Assembly (NCBI GenBank): GCA_018402095.1
Contig: JAGYJO010000002.1
Location: forward strand, 1 to 22,523
Source: a bacterium
Lineage (GTDB): Bacteria > Margulisbacteria > Marinamargulisbacteria > SXXA01
DNA length: 22,523 nucleotides
Direction: 5' to 3'
Shown: piece after piece, positions 7,701-16,660 of the stretch
Layout: every line of letters begins with the position of its first letter
Numbering within the stretch: the stretch's first letter is position 1
Notes under the pieces: generated by a model
Told to the model about the DNA's origin: nothing
Seen by the model: only the letters and a program-made list of their open reading frames with translations
Database searches by the model: none
Made by a program: the position numbers and the translations under genes

Positions 7701-10700
7701 CATCCACTATTGTCTGGGCCTTTCGTGCTACGACGCCGAATATTTATTTTCCATCTGCCAATATGGATGCTTCCGGGCGTTTGGAGGGGTCTGGTTATGT
7801 TGGTATTGGGACAACGTCTCCGAACAGTGTTTTGGAGATTTCCAATAGAAGCAGTCTTCAGAGTTTGTCTGGCGGGACTTTTAGTCCTGTAATTACCTTT
7901 GATTTGGACGCAACAGATATTTATACGATGGGGGTTCCGTATCCGGAATCAGATGTGTTTCGTATTGGCTCTGGTGGGGCAAGCAGTCTTGGTACTGGGT
8001 CTCCTTTGGCTGTGTTGGATAATCGTATCGGGATTGCGATAACCCGTCCTCTCACCTCCGCATTGAGTGTTGGTGGCAATACGATTTTTTCTAAAACGAC
8101 AACGATAGGGACTGCAAATTTAAACACAACGACCAATTTGGCCGTGCAAAGTGTCAATGCGAGCAAGTTTTTGGTCAACAATGTGATTATAGATTGGCTG
8201 GAAGTGAATAAGTCTGGCACCACAACAGATATCTTCTATGATACCGTTTTTGACGCCAACGCGATTCCGCCCATAGAAAGTTTTGTGGGGATTGGCCTCA
8301 CAGAACCTCAATATGCATTGGATGTTGCTGGGACCCTTAATATTGTTGCGACATCAGGGTTGCCCTCTATTTTGATGACGAACTTTATTATAGATGGGGA
8401 TTATTACGCGTATCAATTGAACTTCAGAGATGATGTCAACAGTGTTGAGGCGGCGTTATTGGTGGTGGCGGATGACCTTGTACTGAACCCTGGTACAGGC
8501 GCTTCAAATATTAATATCTCCAAAGTATTTACCCGAGGTGAAGGTAGTGGCGGGTACATCGGTATGTGGAGTACCGATGATGATGTGCCGTCTTTTTCGG
8601 TGTTGGCGCGTAGTAATGTTTATTGGACTTCTGCCGCCGATGCTGAGGCTGGGGTCATGTTGGTGACAGCCAATACGCTTGTCGGTAAGTTCCACGAGTA
8701 TTCCGACTCTTTTTCTGTGAGTAACAATGTCTCTTTGGGCTCTCTAGAATTACCGGTTATGGTGACTGCAAAAAGTGTCATTTCACACAACGGTGACTTT
8801 GCCTATTCTAGAAGTCATGATGCGACTAAAATAGACTTTCTGATTGAGCAATGGCCAGAAGAGGGTGTTGATTACTCCGTTCCTTTGCCCGTTCATCCTA
8901 TTCCTTTGACAGGGATGTTTATCCGCATGGAGAACCTTCCTTATAACAATGCTGACACACGTTTTTCGGCTAAAGCAAAAGCCATTGGGTTGAACGTGGA
9001 TGTCAGTGCGGTCTCTTTGCAAGAATTTACTGATGAAGGCTATCGTTTCCCCGCTGTGTTTATGGGCGCTTCAAACATTGTCGGTATTGGTGGAACGCCA
9101 AATGCGACGTTAGATGTCTACGGTACGTTACGTGCAGAGACCTTTAATATCGCCGATGGCTTGTCGATTAGTACGATCAACGTGGTCAATGCGATTTATA
9201 TTGATGCGCCTGGATTGGTTGGTTTTGGGACTACTTTGCCAACACGGGCATTGGATATCGTGGGGAGTATTGAATCCATAGGTATGATTGCCCCTGTCAG
9301 TGTCAAGAATTTATCTGCTGGCGGATCCTTTACTGTTGGCACTACCGGGTACGTGGGTATGGGTGTGACATCGCCTGTAGCTCAGTGGGAGTTGGAGAAG
9401 CAGTTTAATTCATTGCCTAGCGATGATTTTACCTTTCAAGTCGTGGATGTCACGGTCACTGATAATTTGGTGGATCAGCCATTGGTAGGTACTGAGATTG
9501 TTTTTTCTACTGTCTCTGGCAATAACTATGCAAACAAATTAGGTGATCTTTTTAATGTTACAAAGGTCGTGGGGACTGGTTATAAATTGGATTTGTCAGG
9601 GTTGAATGTTCCGACGGGTGGTGTGGTTGTTGGGGTGTCTTCTCTGGTATCGTCCAATCGGGACGCAGATCGTAAAGCGGCTATTTTTCTGGGTGGAAAT
9701 GTAGGTGTTGGTACCACGACGCCAGAGTATCCGCTTGAGGTTGTTGGTACTATTTTTGCGACGAATGCCCCTGCTGCAAATTTTCTTACAGAGCAAGAGG
9801 TCGCTTCCTTTAGTATGCTTAACCTTGCAGACAGTATGGTTGTCGGTGAGACGGGTTCGTTTTTAGATCTCATGGTCGCTACTTTGAATCAAAATACGTT
9901 AACACTGTTAGGTACCTTGTCGATTCCTGAACAATCCTTGGTGGTGAATACAGATGTGTTGGTTCAGGGCGCGGTTTCTATTAATCAATCCGTGACCACT
10001 AGCCGTTTGGTTGTCTCAGGGCTTGCGTCACCACAAACGGTTTCTACGAATTATTTGTCTGTGGGTGGGGCTTTAGATACGACAAATGCGTTGCGTGTGT
10101 ATGGCGCGTTTCGCCCTAGTAGTTGGACGCTGACAGGGGGGACTCTGACCAGCGCGCTGTTGACGGTGAACAATCCTGCGCTTGTTGTGACGGGTGTTGG
10201 GAGAGTCGGGATTGGGACATCTGTTCCTGCTGCGTCACAAATGCATGTCAAAACAGATCCCTATACAGTGGGGTCTTCTGCTGCGGTTATGGATCCGACT
10301 GATTACAGAACATGGAACCCTATCATTTTACAGGCGGCGGTTTCTTCTGGTAACGCGGTGGGGTTGGCTTTTCTGCCTGATTTTGCTGATTCGGGTGATT
10401 TGGGCTCCGGGGTTCTTGCTATCAAAACGTCGGATACCACGACCTCTTCGGCTTTGGCTTTTGTGACAGATCCCCAAGGTGAAGATGCCTATCCTCAGGA
10501 GCGTTTTCGCATTACAGATGCAGGTAACGTTGGTGTTGGAACCACTGCCGCAGAGGCTCTTTTGCACGTCAATGGATCTTTTTCTGCTACAGGGATGAGT
10601 TTTCCGACGGCGTCTTTGTCTGTGGCCTCGATGCGTGGTTCTATCGTCACATTCTCTATTACAACGAACGTGACCGCCTTTGCTGAAATGGACCGTTTGC

Positions 10701-13700
10701 GGCTTCCCTCTTTGGACTTTGTGCCGACATCTTCCCCGGTTGCTACGAGTGCTAATGGTCAACTTTTTGTGGATAGTGCGACGGATCAGCTTTTTTACGT
10801 TGTGGAAAAAGAAGGTGATTCGATTGTGGGGAATTTGACCGTTACGGCATCTGTCTCGCAGGATGTTTTTCCATATTTTGATACAACGCGGTCAATGGCT
10901 GGTTTGGGTATGCTCAAATGGGCAACGGAAAACAGCATCGGGGTCTTGCGTATCTCATCCACGAATGAAATGACCTATGCGGAAGGTAGTCGGGTGTTGG
11001 TTCGTGGAGATGTGTCACAGAGCAGGACGCTTGATGCTGCTCTTCAGAAAATACAATTGGGATTTAAAGACAGATCGACACCCGGAACGGCACGCTTTTT
11101 GGGGATGGATGTTATTTTGGATATGGGTGTTGTTGGGGAGGGCCCATTTTATTTTCATAAGGATGACCGTTTTTTTGGTTTGCGTGTAGCCGTTTCGGAG
11201 AATTTGCGTACACAGACGACGTTGCCAAATGGGACTGTTGTGTCTGGTAGCGCTGTCGCCGCGGCCTTTTTGGTGGGCAGTGAGGCGAGTGGAAACGTGA
11301 GCATTGCGTCCGGTGCGGAGCTTGAATCTGATCTCATTCCTAGTGCGGCCATGCATGTACTGAGTAAAAAATCGAATCATTTTCCTTTGTGGATTCAGAC
11401 GACGGTTAATGCCACGCTCGTAGATTCGCTTTTTGTCTCTCCAAATACAGATGTCGGTATAGGGACTACGTTGACGACGGCACGCCTGTCTGTGTTGCCG
11501 CAAAGTGATGCCGCCGCGTCTTTGTCTTTGTTTGGTTCATCGGGTAGTACGGCCCTTGTCGCGACGGATACCGGGGTTGGTATTGGGGTCTCTCAGCCAT
11601 CTGTTGCTTTATCTGTTGCTGGCGATGTTTCTGCATCACAGACTGTTTTGGGCGGTGTTTTATCGGATGCACTGTCGATTAATTCGACAAATGAAGGCTT
11701 CTTTGTTTCTGATCAGGGCGAAGTCATGATTGGGACTTCTGTTCCTTTGGGGCAATTTACAATGGCGCGACAATTTACGGAGGCCAACGCGATTCCTGAT
11801 AATTTTCTGATGCAGGATATTTCTCAGACGCTTGATGATGTTGTTTCCCAGAATATTACAGGTGTCCTTGTCTCTTTAGACTCAGGCTCTTCTGCTGTAT
11901 TTACCGGTGCAAACGGGACAAAGGTTGCAACGGGTATGGATTTGAACTTAACAGCTTTACAGGCGTCCACGGGTAATCCTGTTGTGGGTGTTTATACGGA
12001 TATGGGTCTCTCGGGTACGGCGGGTGCGGGGCGATATGCGGCTGTTTTTCTCGGTGGAAACGTCGGGTTTGGTGTCACTGAGCCAACGGTTGCATTGGAT
12101 ATTTCTGGAGATTTGATTGCACGTAACCTAATTGCTTCTGGCAATTGGACTTTAGCATCGGTGACAACCAATGTGTTGCGCGGGCAAGATGCCACGGTTA
12201 CTACTTTTGATATTCAGAGTCCGACAGCGATTTCTTTGGAAGTGACGAATGAGTTGTGGATAGGGGCTTCTGCCACGGTAAACATCGAAGGCGGACAAAC
12301 TCAGGATACGAATGTTTTTCGTACCGTGGCTTTGAATGCGACGCTTGGAACTGCCAATCAGGTTTTTGTTGGATATGATACAGCTGATTTAGATGTCTTT
12401 GACTATGTGTCTGCAATAGCGGCTGACTTTCCTTCCAATCCGGCTTTGGGCATTGATGGTGCTGCGGCCTTTGATAGTCTGACATCGCCAACCCTTAATA
12501 TTGGATCGTCTATTTCAGGCAGTACCTTGTCGCTGAATTCGTCTCTCGGAATTACAGCAAATCGCGTGAATCAATCGGGTTCTTTTCAAATGGCGTCTCT
12601 GTATATGAGGCCGACGGCCAATGTGTCTGGGGTTGCGTTGTTTGTACAAGACACGTCCGATCCAGCCGACCCGCTGGTATTTCGTCCTTCTGCAAACTCT
12701 TCTGTAACCATTAATATTAGCCGTGTTAGCCAGGGCTCTGCGAATAATGTCGCTGGTTACAATAGCTCGGGTGTAATTTCCGATGCACCGTTCTTGCGCT
12801 ATAGAGACACAAGCTCAGCCGGTGTTACTTACTCTGTTTTGAGCGTGGGTACCGTGAATGCAACGATTACATCTGATAATGCGGTTGTTGGCTTGTATAG
12901 CGGGTATGGGACGACCACTGGACTGGGGACGGTTACCGCATCTAGGGTCTCTGTGGGGATGGGGCCTCGTATTACGGCCAGTGAGTCTCTATTTACAGGG
13001 GTCTCTGTTCAAATGCGGGGGCATACGCCTGGGCAAGATGCAGCTCCCGAACAAGATCTTGCTAGTGGAGAAACGGTGGGAGGTCTTTCTGTCGATATGA
13101 ATGACTCGTTGAAAGCCTACACCGTTTTAGCAAACCCGGATACGGCGCCTGTGGTAGGTACAAAGATAGCTGCTATTTTTCGTGCTGGTTCTCAAACCAG
13201 TGGAAACGTTGGTATCCATACGGATGAAAATTTATCTGTATCTTTCTTGCCTAGTGCGGATTTGCACATTGTTGCGGCGACCCCCAACCCAATCCAAATA
13301 CAAACGGCTACAAGAACGGGGTTGGGCTCAGATGGGCGTGGATATATGTCTGTTGGACACGCGGTACCTTCTGCCTCGCTATCTGTTGTTGGCTATTCCG
13401 ATACGGAAGCCTTTAGCTTGATGGCGGGTTCTTCGCAAGTCATGGTGGCTGGTGATACGGGTATTGGTGTGGGGCAGGCGCCTAATTTGGCCGATTGGTC
13501 TGTTGCCGGTACAGCCTCTGCCAATCAATTGACGGTCAATAACCTGTCTTCCACTGTGTTGCAGGTGACTTCTAATATAATCATTACCAGTGATGGGTTT
13601 ATGGGTATAGGGACGCTGACGCCGGATGCGTCATTGACGATGGAAAAGCTTTTTGCGCTTCCGCAGAATTTGCTGTCCAATTATGTTCAGCGGTCTGTAT

Positions 13701-16294
13701 CTATGTCTATAGCAACACAGGTTGGTGCAGATATGCATAGGCCTATTACAGGATATGAAATTAGTCTTGATACAGATAGTAGTAGTCAATTTGGTACGGA
13801 TAGTAGTGCTGTTTCTGCGGTTGGGTTGTCAGTAGATTTGACATCTTTGCAGGCAACAACGAATGGCTTGGTTACGGGTATTCATACCTCTGTAGGTGGT
13901 GTGACGGGGACCCGTTATGGCGCTATTTTGATGGGTGGTGGTGTGGGTATTGGCACCACAGCGCCGAATTCAGACTTACAGGTTGCCGGTACTATTATGG
14001 CGAGAAACGTTGTTGATGTTACCCGTGTTTCAGTTGATGCAACGTCTGCAACGGTTAATCGTTTGGCGTTGGATACTGGTGCTGTTTTTGAGAACATGAC
14101 GGTGGCAACTGCGGGTGTCGATGTGGTTGTTTTGGATACGTTGCGGTTCGCACAAACATCGGGTGTGACGCTGAACTTTGCTGAGAGTTTGTCCAATAAT
14201 AGTGTCTGGACCAGTGATGGCGTTATTGCCAATGTGGCTACTTTTAATGCGTTGTTTATTCCCGCGGCGCCGTCAGATTGGGTGACGCCACCGGCTTTTT
14301 GGGTGTCGTCAAACGCGCTATTTCGAAATGATCTAAAGCTTTCACCTCTGGTTGCAGCTTCTTTGTATCTTGGCTCTTTGACGGCTACCGCTGATTTGGT
14401 TGTTCCGACTATCCAGCTGGCAGCCGGCGTCTCTATGAATGTGAGTGGAAATTTGAGTGTTGGGTCTTCTGCGTATCTGAGTTCTATTTTGAGTACGGCA
14501 GTCAGTACGGGTAATGTCTGGGGAAGCAGTTTGGCGTTTCATAACCTTGCAGGTCATGATGGGGCTATCCCTACATACAGATATGCGGATAGACGCATAG
14601 ATTTGGGAAATCTTTTCAAAAAGTACTCTGGGACCACGACGACGCGCAATATGGCCATGTATGGTACCGATATTATGGGTGGCTCTACATTGGGTATTAT
14701 TACCTCCAATACGACCTTGTCTTTGAGACCCAACACAACGAGTGGTAATCACATTGCCGTTGTTTCTAGTATGAATGCCTCTTCAAAAGTTGCCGTGCAA
14801 GTGATTGCATCCCTGAATACGACAGCGCTGACCTCCGATTATAGTGCCAAAGAGGTGAGTATGGTTTTTGGCGATCGATCAACAGCCCAGTCTATTAAGT
14901 TTATTGGAAAAAAAATAACCTTATTGGGTGGTGTCGATCTTCAAGAAACGGCGGTTGGGGTATCGGTTAATTTAACCCAGTTGAAGTCCGAAAGTTCTAC
15001 AAATTTGCCGCTGAATGAAGACTTTGCTGTGGATGGGTTTAAATCTTCAGCCGTCTTTTTGGCAGATAATAATGGCGACTCCGATGGAACTGTCGGTGTG
15101 TTTACCTTTGACCATGACAATAGTACGGCGTATTCGATGCCCAATGCGACCTTGCATGTTGGTAATAAGGCAACGGGAAATGCAGGTCCTTTCTTGGTGT
15201 CTACGACGGCTACTGCCAACACGGTTATCGTGACAAGCCGCAATGCGGGTATCTGGGTGGCTAGCTCGGATATTCAGCTCCAAACGATAGCTTTTTTGGT
15301 GCATGCGACGACGCCAAATGCCTTGTCCGTGCAAACGGCGGCTAATAGTTCTGTTTTATCGGCCTTGCAAACAGGCTCTGTGGGTATTGGGACGACCCAG
15401 GCTGTGGCGTCTCTGAACGTGGTGCATGATGCAACGACCGGGTATGCCATGTGGATAGACAATCCCGCAACCTCGAATCCGTTTGTGATGACGGGTGCGG
15501 GTCGCGTTGGTTTGGGGAATACGGCCCCAACGGCTATCTTGGATGTGGCATTTAATGTCATGCAGAACACGTTTATGGTGCCAGTAACATGGCGCCGTCT
15601 TCCGGATCCTGTGGATACTGGTTGTGATCCTGGGGAGGATAGATTTTTGTTGGGTGGTACTTATGAAATTGGTGGTGCGACGTATTTTTATGGTGAGCGG
15701 ACAACAGCGACTTGCTATGATATGGGGATTACGCCTGTCGGAGCGGTATTTAATATTGCAGCTACATCAGAGGATCAATCTACATTTCCTGTGACATACG
15801 AGGGTGGGGCTGCCCCTCTTCGGGTTCAATCCCAATATGGTGTGGCCATGGCGATGGGGCAAACCGGTAAACTGGGTATATGGCGTGCGGCTCCTACCGA
15901 AAATTACATGGCAATGGCTGTCAGTGGCTCTGTGATGGCTGGTGTGGATACGGATTGGTCTGGTCCTGCCTGGTTGGATACCCCCTCTCTCCCAGTAACC
16001 TATCCGGTCCTGCATGGCTACACGGTGCGCCAATCTGTCGATTTTGCTTTCTTGGGAAAATATCGTGAGTCATCGGCTGTTTCGTCCAATAGTGTTCTGA
16101 TGTGGGGCAAAGATGATGGGGATGTCTTGGTCTTTCAAGATTTGAATCAAACAGAGCTGTTGCGGTTTTGTGAAAACCCGCATGGGGGTTGCGACATCCG
16201 GATCCGAAGGCGACATTGTCTATTGCTGCTTATTGAGCCAACACCATTTCGGGTGGGTAGTTTGCGTCCTCATCATGTTACGGTGACAATTTGA
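4790..16294 (+). CDS. Giant secreted fibre/adhesin-like repeat protein (N-terminal 3834 residues)
   Basis: A signal peptide (MDKRRYLNSAFFFKLLFSAV..., likely cut after SLHA) precedes an N-terminal beta domain ending 'SSLPYAIHARVAE', as found in tail-fibre-domain proteins. There follow about 30 copies of a roughly 20-residue motif, consensus (G/D)xVGIGTTxPxxxLxVxG, for example at nt about 6113, 7795, 9698, 10199, 10525, 13942 and 15378. A YadA-head-like Gly/Ala segment lies at 6767-7025. Two larger modules alternate from 9347 to 15255. Composition is Gly/Ser/Thr/Val/Ala rich. I found cysteine outside the signal peptide only in one pair (nt about 15616 and 15712) before the frame breaks. These features suit a long beta-structured, perhaps trimeric, surface fibre. 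The last about 30 residues (RIRRRHCLLLLIEP...) are out-of-frame sequence: the true frame is lost at the G5 tract 16184-16188. The continuation is the open frame ending at 18522. The ligand is unknown. Confidence 0.85.
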   Translation: MDKRRYLNSAFFFKLLFSAVFCVFLSHSLHAQTADASIFVVDKSTNPATVLQAWQETPIRFTVEDVFFSKTLGRYLGQDAPESFVATASLLSEGSVIYTESAGLLTFNHGTFSFVLGSRNVLMPAILSSPNVVLRLDLPSQSATFSISSLPYAIHARVAEVGLSGLASTVSGNFVSTFSVSSGLVFGENSVVVRGARVGVGLFSPAYALDVAGVANFGGMYLNGQPLSETLSWRESSINTSNIYTAKKPVGIRTAFPNSLFALHVAATVNATSLSKNGNPITASNYWTQTVNPTYNLYIVDHAVAIGRSIPKESLDVNGAIRLDTTSSANTGAIRWAAVDDIKDFQGYYETLEDGVPTQAWRSLTGISGSGRADRVATWRGLVTRPNLDYVADLIHQDGVGFGIGVSPTARMHVAARSLSTNPVFLVTSFFNDPLIQIVPTGGVGIGTTAIGDNLEVAGTMNAQDLLIDGVPLRLTLSSGTYWLRNGDNDLYYLNGNVGIGRPDPSSLFEIAAPNHDPGEATQNPSVTFTAGYGTTGQQRYTLGINAQDDGVFRVEEGTSLGSASPLFVAFDDRFGIGLSEPKANLHVSGNTGLILTGLFEAINPGVSAITSTVSVTGAGTRMVYHPSKGIFRVGSLSGTSVYAGSQWDDESLGILTTAFGRDHLVSGNFSHAIGGSGHSVGGAYAMALGGLGNQAAGDFSVAMGRGAAANTHGSFVWADNAVGSFASVTENQFLIRSSGGVGVNTSQTGISIQFSTKNIALSVHPQPVGAVHFLGLLPDATDWGSAQSIVTELKTSGYLTSSGEMLSDFDSSAVLSFSPGFAYANLESEIRAVLALHSQRFVLDMKGKSSQSFVYTPLGGLGINTRTPSVNTLAIMDPVWVNATGNAYFLVQGTSLGEALFLTVGTENPATSPSFVVVASGNVGVGKFPDLLANGEVVSASEISGYLDSAGAIVAESFSFPDGQTLSATASTIVWAFRATTPNIYFPSANMDASGRLEGSGYVGIGTTSPNSVLEISNRSSLQSLSGGTFSPVITFDLDATDIYTMGVPYPESDVFRIGSGGASSLGTGSPLAVLDNRIGIAITRPLTSALSVGGNTIFSKTTTIGTANLNTTTNLAVQSVNASKFLVNNVIIDWLEVNKSGTTTDIFYDTVFDANAIPPIESFVGIGLTEPQYALDVAGTLNIVATSGLPSILMTNFIIDGDYYAYQLNFRDDVNSVEAALLVVADDLVLNPGTGASNINISKVFTRGEGSGGYIGMWSTDDDVPSFSVLARSNVYWTSAADAEAGVMLVTANTLVGKFHEYSDSFSVSNNVSLGSLELPVMVTAKSVISHNGDFAYSRSHDATKIDFLIEQWPEEGVDYSVPLPVHPIPLTGMFIRMENLPYNNADTRFSAKAKAIGLNVDVSAVSLQEFTDEGYRFPAVFMGASNIVGIGGTPNATLDVYGTLRAETFNIADGLSISTINVVNAIYIDAPGLVGFGTTLPTRALDIVGSIESIGMIAPVSVKNLSAGGSFTVGTTGYVGMGVTSPVAQWELEKQFNSLPSDDFTFQVVDVTVTDNLVDQPLVGTEIVFSTVSGNNYANKLGDLFNVTKVVGTGYKLDLSGLNVPTGGVVVGVSSLVSSNRDADRKAAIFLGGNVGVGTTTPEYPLEVVGTIFATNAPAANFLTEQEVASFSMLNLADSMVVGETGSFLDLMVATLNQNTLTLLGTLSIPEQSLVVNTDVLVQGAVSINQSVTTSRLVVSGLASPQTVSTNYLSVGGALDTTNALRVYGAFRPSSWTLTGGTLTSALLTVNNPALVVTGVGRVGIGTSVPAASQMHVKTDPYTVGSSAAVMDPTDYRTWNPIILQAAVSSGNAVGLAFLPDFADSGDLGSGVLAIKTSDTTTSSALAFVTDPQGEDAYPQERFRITDAGNVGVGTTAAEALLHVNGSFSATGMSFPTASLSVASMRGSIVTFSITTNVTAFAEMDRLRLPSLDFVPTSSPVATSANGQLFVDSATDQLFYVVEKEGDSIVGNLTVTASVSQDVFPYFDTTRSMAGLGMLKWATENSIGVLRISSTNEMTYAEGSRVLVRGDVSQSRTLDAALQKIQLGFKDRSTPGTARFLGMDVILDMGVVGEGPFYFHKDDRFFGLRVAVSENLRTQTTLPNGTVVSGSAVAAAFLVGSEASGNVSIASGAELESDLIPSAAMHVLSKKSNHFPLWIQTTVNATLVDSLFVSPNTDVGIGTTLTTARLSVLPQSDAAASLSLFGSSGSTALVATDTGVGIGVSQPSVALSVAGDVSASQTVLGGVLSDALSINSTNEGFFVSDQGEVMIGTSVPLGQFTMARQFTEANAIPDNFLMQDISQTLDDVVSQNITGVLVSLDSGSSAVFTGANGTKVATGMDLNLTALQASTGNPVVGVYTDMGLSGTAGAGRYAAVFLGGNVGFGVTEPTVALDISGDLIARNLIASGNWTLASVTTNVLRGQDATVTTFDIQSPTAISLEVTNELWIGASATVNIEGGQTQDTNVFRTVALNATLGTANQVFVGYDTADLDVFDYVSAIAADFPSNPALGIDGAAAFDSLTSPTLNIGSSISGSTLSLNSSLGITANRVNQSGSFQMASLYMRPTANVSGVALFVQDTSDPADPLVFRPSANSSVTINISRVSQGSANNVAGYNSSGVISDAPFLRYRDTSSAGVTYSVLSVGTVNATITSDNAVVGLYSGYGTTTGLGTVTASRVSVGMGPRITASESLFTGVSVQMRGHTPGQDAAPEQDLASGETVGGLSVDMNDSLKAYTVLANPDTAPVVGTKIAAIFRAGSQTSGNVGIHTDENLSVSFLPSADLHIVAATPNPIQIQTATRTGLGSDGRGYMSVGHAVPSASLSVVGYSDTEAFSLMAGSSQVMVAGDTGIGVGQAPNLADWSVAGTASANQLTVNNLSSTVLQVTSNIIITSDGFMGIGTLTPDASLTMEKLFALPQNLLSNYVQRSVSMSIATQVGADMHRPITGYEISLDTDSSSQFGTDSSAVSAVGLSVDLTSLQATTNGLVTGIHTSVGGVTGTRYGAILMGGGVGIGTTAPNSDLQVAGTIMARNVVDVTRVSVDATSATVNRLALDTGAVFENMTVATAGVDVVVLDTLRFAQTSGVTLNFAESLSNNSVWTSDGVIANVATFNALFIPAAPSDWVTPPAFWVSSNALFRNDLKLSPLVAASLYLGSLTATADLVVPTIQLAAGVSMNVSGNLSVGSSAYLSSILSTAVSTGNVWGSSLAFHNLAGHDGAIPTYRYADRRIDLGNLFKKYSGTTTTRNMAMYGTDIMGGSTLGIITSNTTLSLRPNTTSGNHIAVVSSMNASSKVAVQVIASLNTTALTSDYSAKEVSMVFGDRSTAQSIKFIGKKITLLGGVDLQETAVGVSVNLTQLKSESSTNLPLNEDFAVDGFKSSAVFLADNNGDSDGTVGVFTFDHDNSTAYSMPNATLHVGNKATGNAGPFLVSTTATANTVIVTSRNAGIWVASSDIQLQTIAFLVHATTPNALSVQTAANSSVLSALQTGSVGIGTTQAVASLNVVHDATTGYAMWIDNPATSNPFVMTGAGRVGLGNTAPTAILDVAFNVMQNTFMVPVTWRRLPDPVDTGCDPGEDRFLLGGTYEIGGATYFYGERTTATCYDMGITPVGAVFNIAATSEDQSTFPVTYEGGAAPLRVQSQYGVAMAMGQTGKLGIWRAAPTENYMAMAVSGSVMAGVDTDWSGPAWLDTPSLPVTYPVLHGYTVRQSVDFAFLGKYRESSAVSSNSVLMWGKDDGDVLVFQDLNQTELLRFCENPHGGCDIRIRRRHCLLLLIEPTPFRVGSLRPHHVTVTI
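6767..7025 (+). other. YadA-head-like segment in the giant protein
   Basis: The translation runs through HAIGGSGHSVGG, YAMALGGLGNQAAGDFSVAM, GRGAAANTHGSFVWADN and ENQFLIRSSGGVGVNT. This is the 'A.G..n.A.g..s.A.G..a.A...gSfvw.D...NqF..r..GG' pattern of YadA/Hep_Hag head repeats, which form left-handed trimeric beta-rolls in trimeric autotransporter adhesins and occur in some tail-fibre proteins. It supports a trimeric fibre model. Confidence 0.65.
9347..9752 (+). repeat. Module A, copy 1
   Basis: This is a module of about 135 residues. It opens with GYVGMGVTSPVAQWELEKQF, passes through a 'TGYKLDLSGLNV..GVVVGV' strand pair and 'DRKAAIFLGGNVGVGTT', and closes with PLEVVGT. It is homologous to the copies at 11717 and 13595. 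Confidence 0.7.
10981..11468 (+). repeat. Module B, copy 1
   Basis: The segment contains 'LGFKDRSTPGTARFLGMDV', 'AVAAAFLVGSEASGNVSI', 'LIPSAAMHVLSKKS' and 'PLWIQTT'. It shares this order of elements with the segments at 12940 and 14845. Confidence 0.55.
11717..12117 (+). repeat. Module A, copy 2
   Basis: It opens GEVMIGTSVPLGQFTMARQF. It then has 'VATGMDLNLTALQASTGNPV', 'AGRYAAVFLGGNVGFGVTEP' and ALDISGDL, aligning element by element with copies 1 and 3 at nearly the same length (about 400 bp). Confidence 0.7.
12940..13364 (+). repeat. Module B, copy 2
   Basis: It contains 'GGLSVDMNDSLKAYTV', 'KIAAIFRAGSQTSGNVGI', 'FLPSADLHIVAATPNPIQIQ' and a closing VGHAVPSASLSVVG. It parallels copy 1 in order and spacing. 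Confidence 0.55.
13595..13996 (+). repeat. Module A, copy 3
   Basis: It opens GFMGIGTLTPDASLTMEKLF. It then has 'SAVGLSVDLTSLQATTNGLV', 'TGTRYGAILMGGGVGIGTTA' and LQVAGTI. The protein pattern is shared with copies 1 and 2, but codons differ widely. Confidence 0.7.
14845..15255 (+). repeat. Module B, copy 3
   Basis: It contains 'MVFGDRSTAQSIKFIGKKI' (compare GFKDRSTPGTARFLGMDV in copy 1), 'GVSVNLTQLKSESS', 'SSAVFLADNNGDSDGTVGVF', 'MPNATLHVGNK' and 'GPFLVSTT'. It is the most diverged of the three. Confidence 0.45.
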
Positions 16295-16660
16295 ATGTCG
16301 GTATCGGCACACTATCACCGTCTGCGAATCTTCATGCACAGACGTTACCATAGGGATGGATCGCATTGGGGGACTGGAACGCCGGTACTGTCACCACTAA
16401 CCGCACAGACCTGGGCTATTTGTCTTTGAACGTAGGATATGAAAACACCTGCGGAATTTAAGTCAACGTTGCCTATTCATCATGTTGGGCATGACGTTGT
16501 CTGCCTATTCTACCCAAACATTAGGAGTTTGGAGTTTATTGCCCGACATCGGTGATATGCATACAGATGAATACACCGCGCCAGTGGCATTGGCACTGGT
16601 ACGGGTGCCAAAGTGACTGGCTTGTTGGTGCGCATCCCAAAAACTGTCCCTGGGGGACGC
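16172..16660 (+). other. Frameshift cluster splitting the giant gene
   Basis: Coding sense jumps repeatedly between frames here. Frame 2 gives LNQTELLRF up to 16184-16188 (G5). Frame 3 then gives VATSGSEGDIVY. Frame 1 gives DNLNVGIGTLSPSANLHAQ (about 16280-16340). Frame 3 gives DVTIGMDRIGG. After a second G5 (16368-16372), frame 1 gives DWNAGTVTTNRTDLGYLSLN. Frames 2 or 3 follow. Frame 2 gives SGIGTGTGAKVTGLLVRIPK. After a third G5 (16652-16656), frame 1 gives TQEFSGNSDGYKAAAGFMGG, which stays open to 18522. The recovered pieces match the style of the flanking protein, so this is one coding region with several 1-nt indels. Confidence 0.85.
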
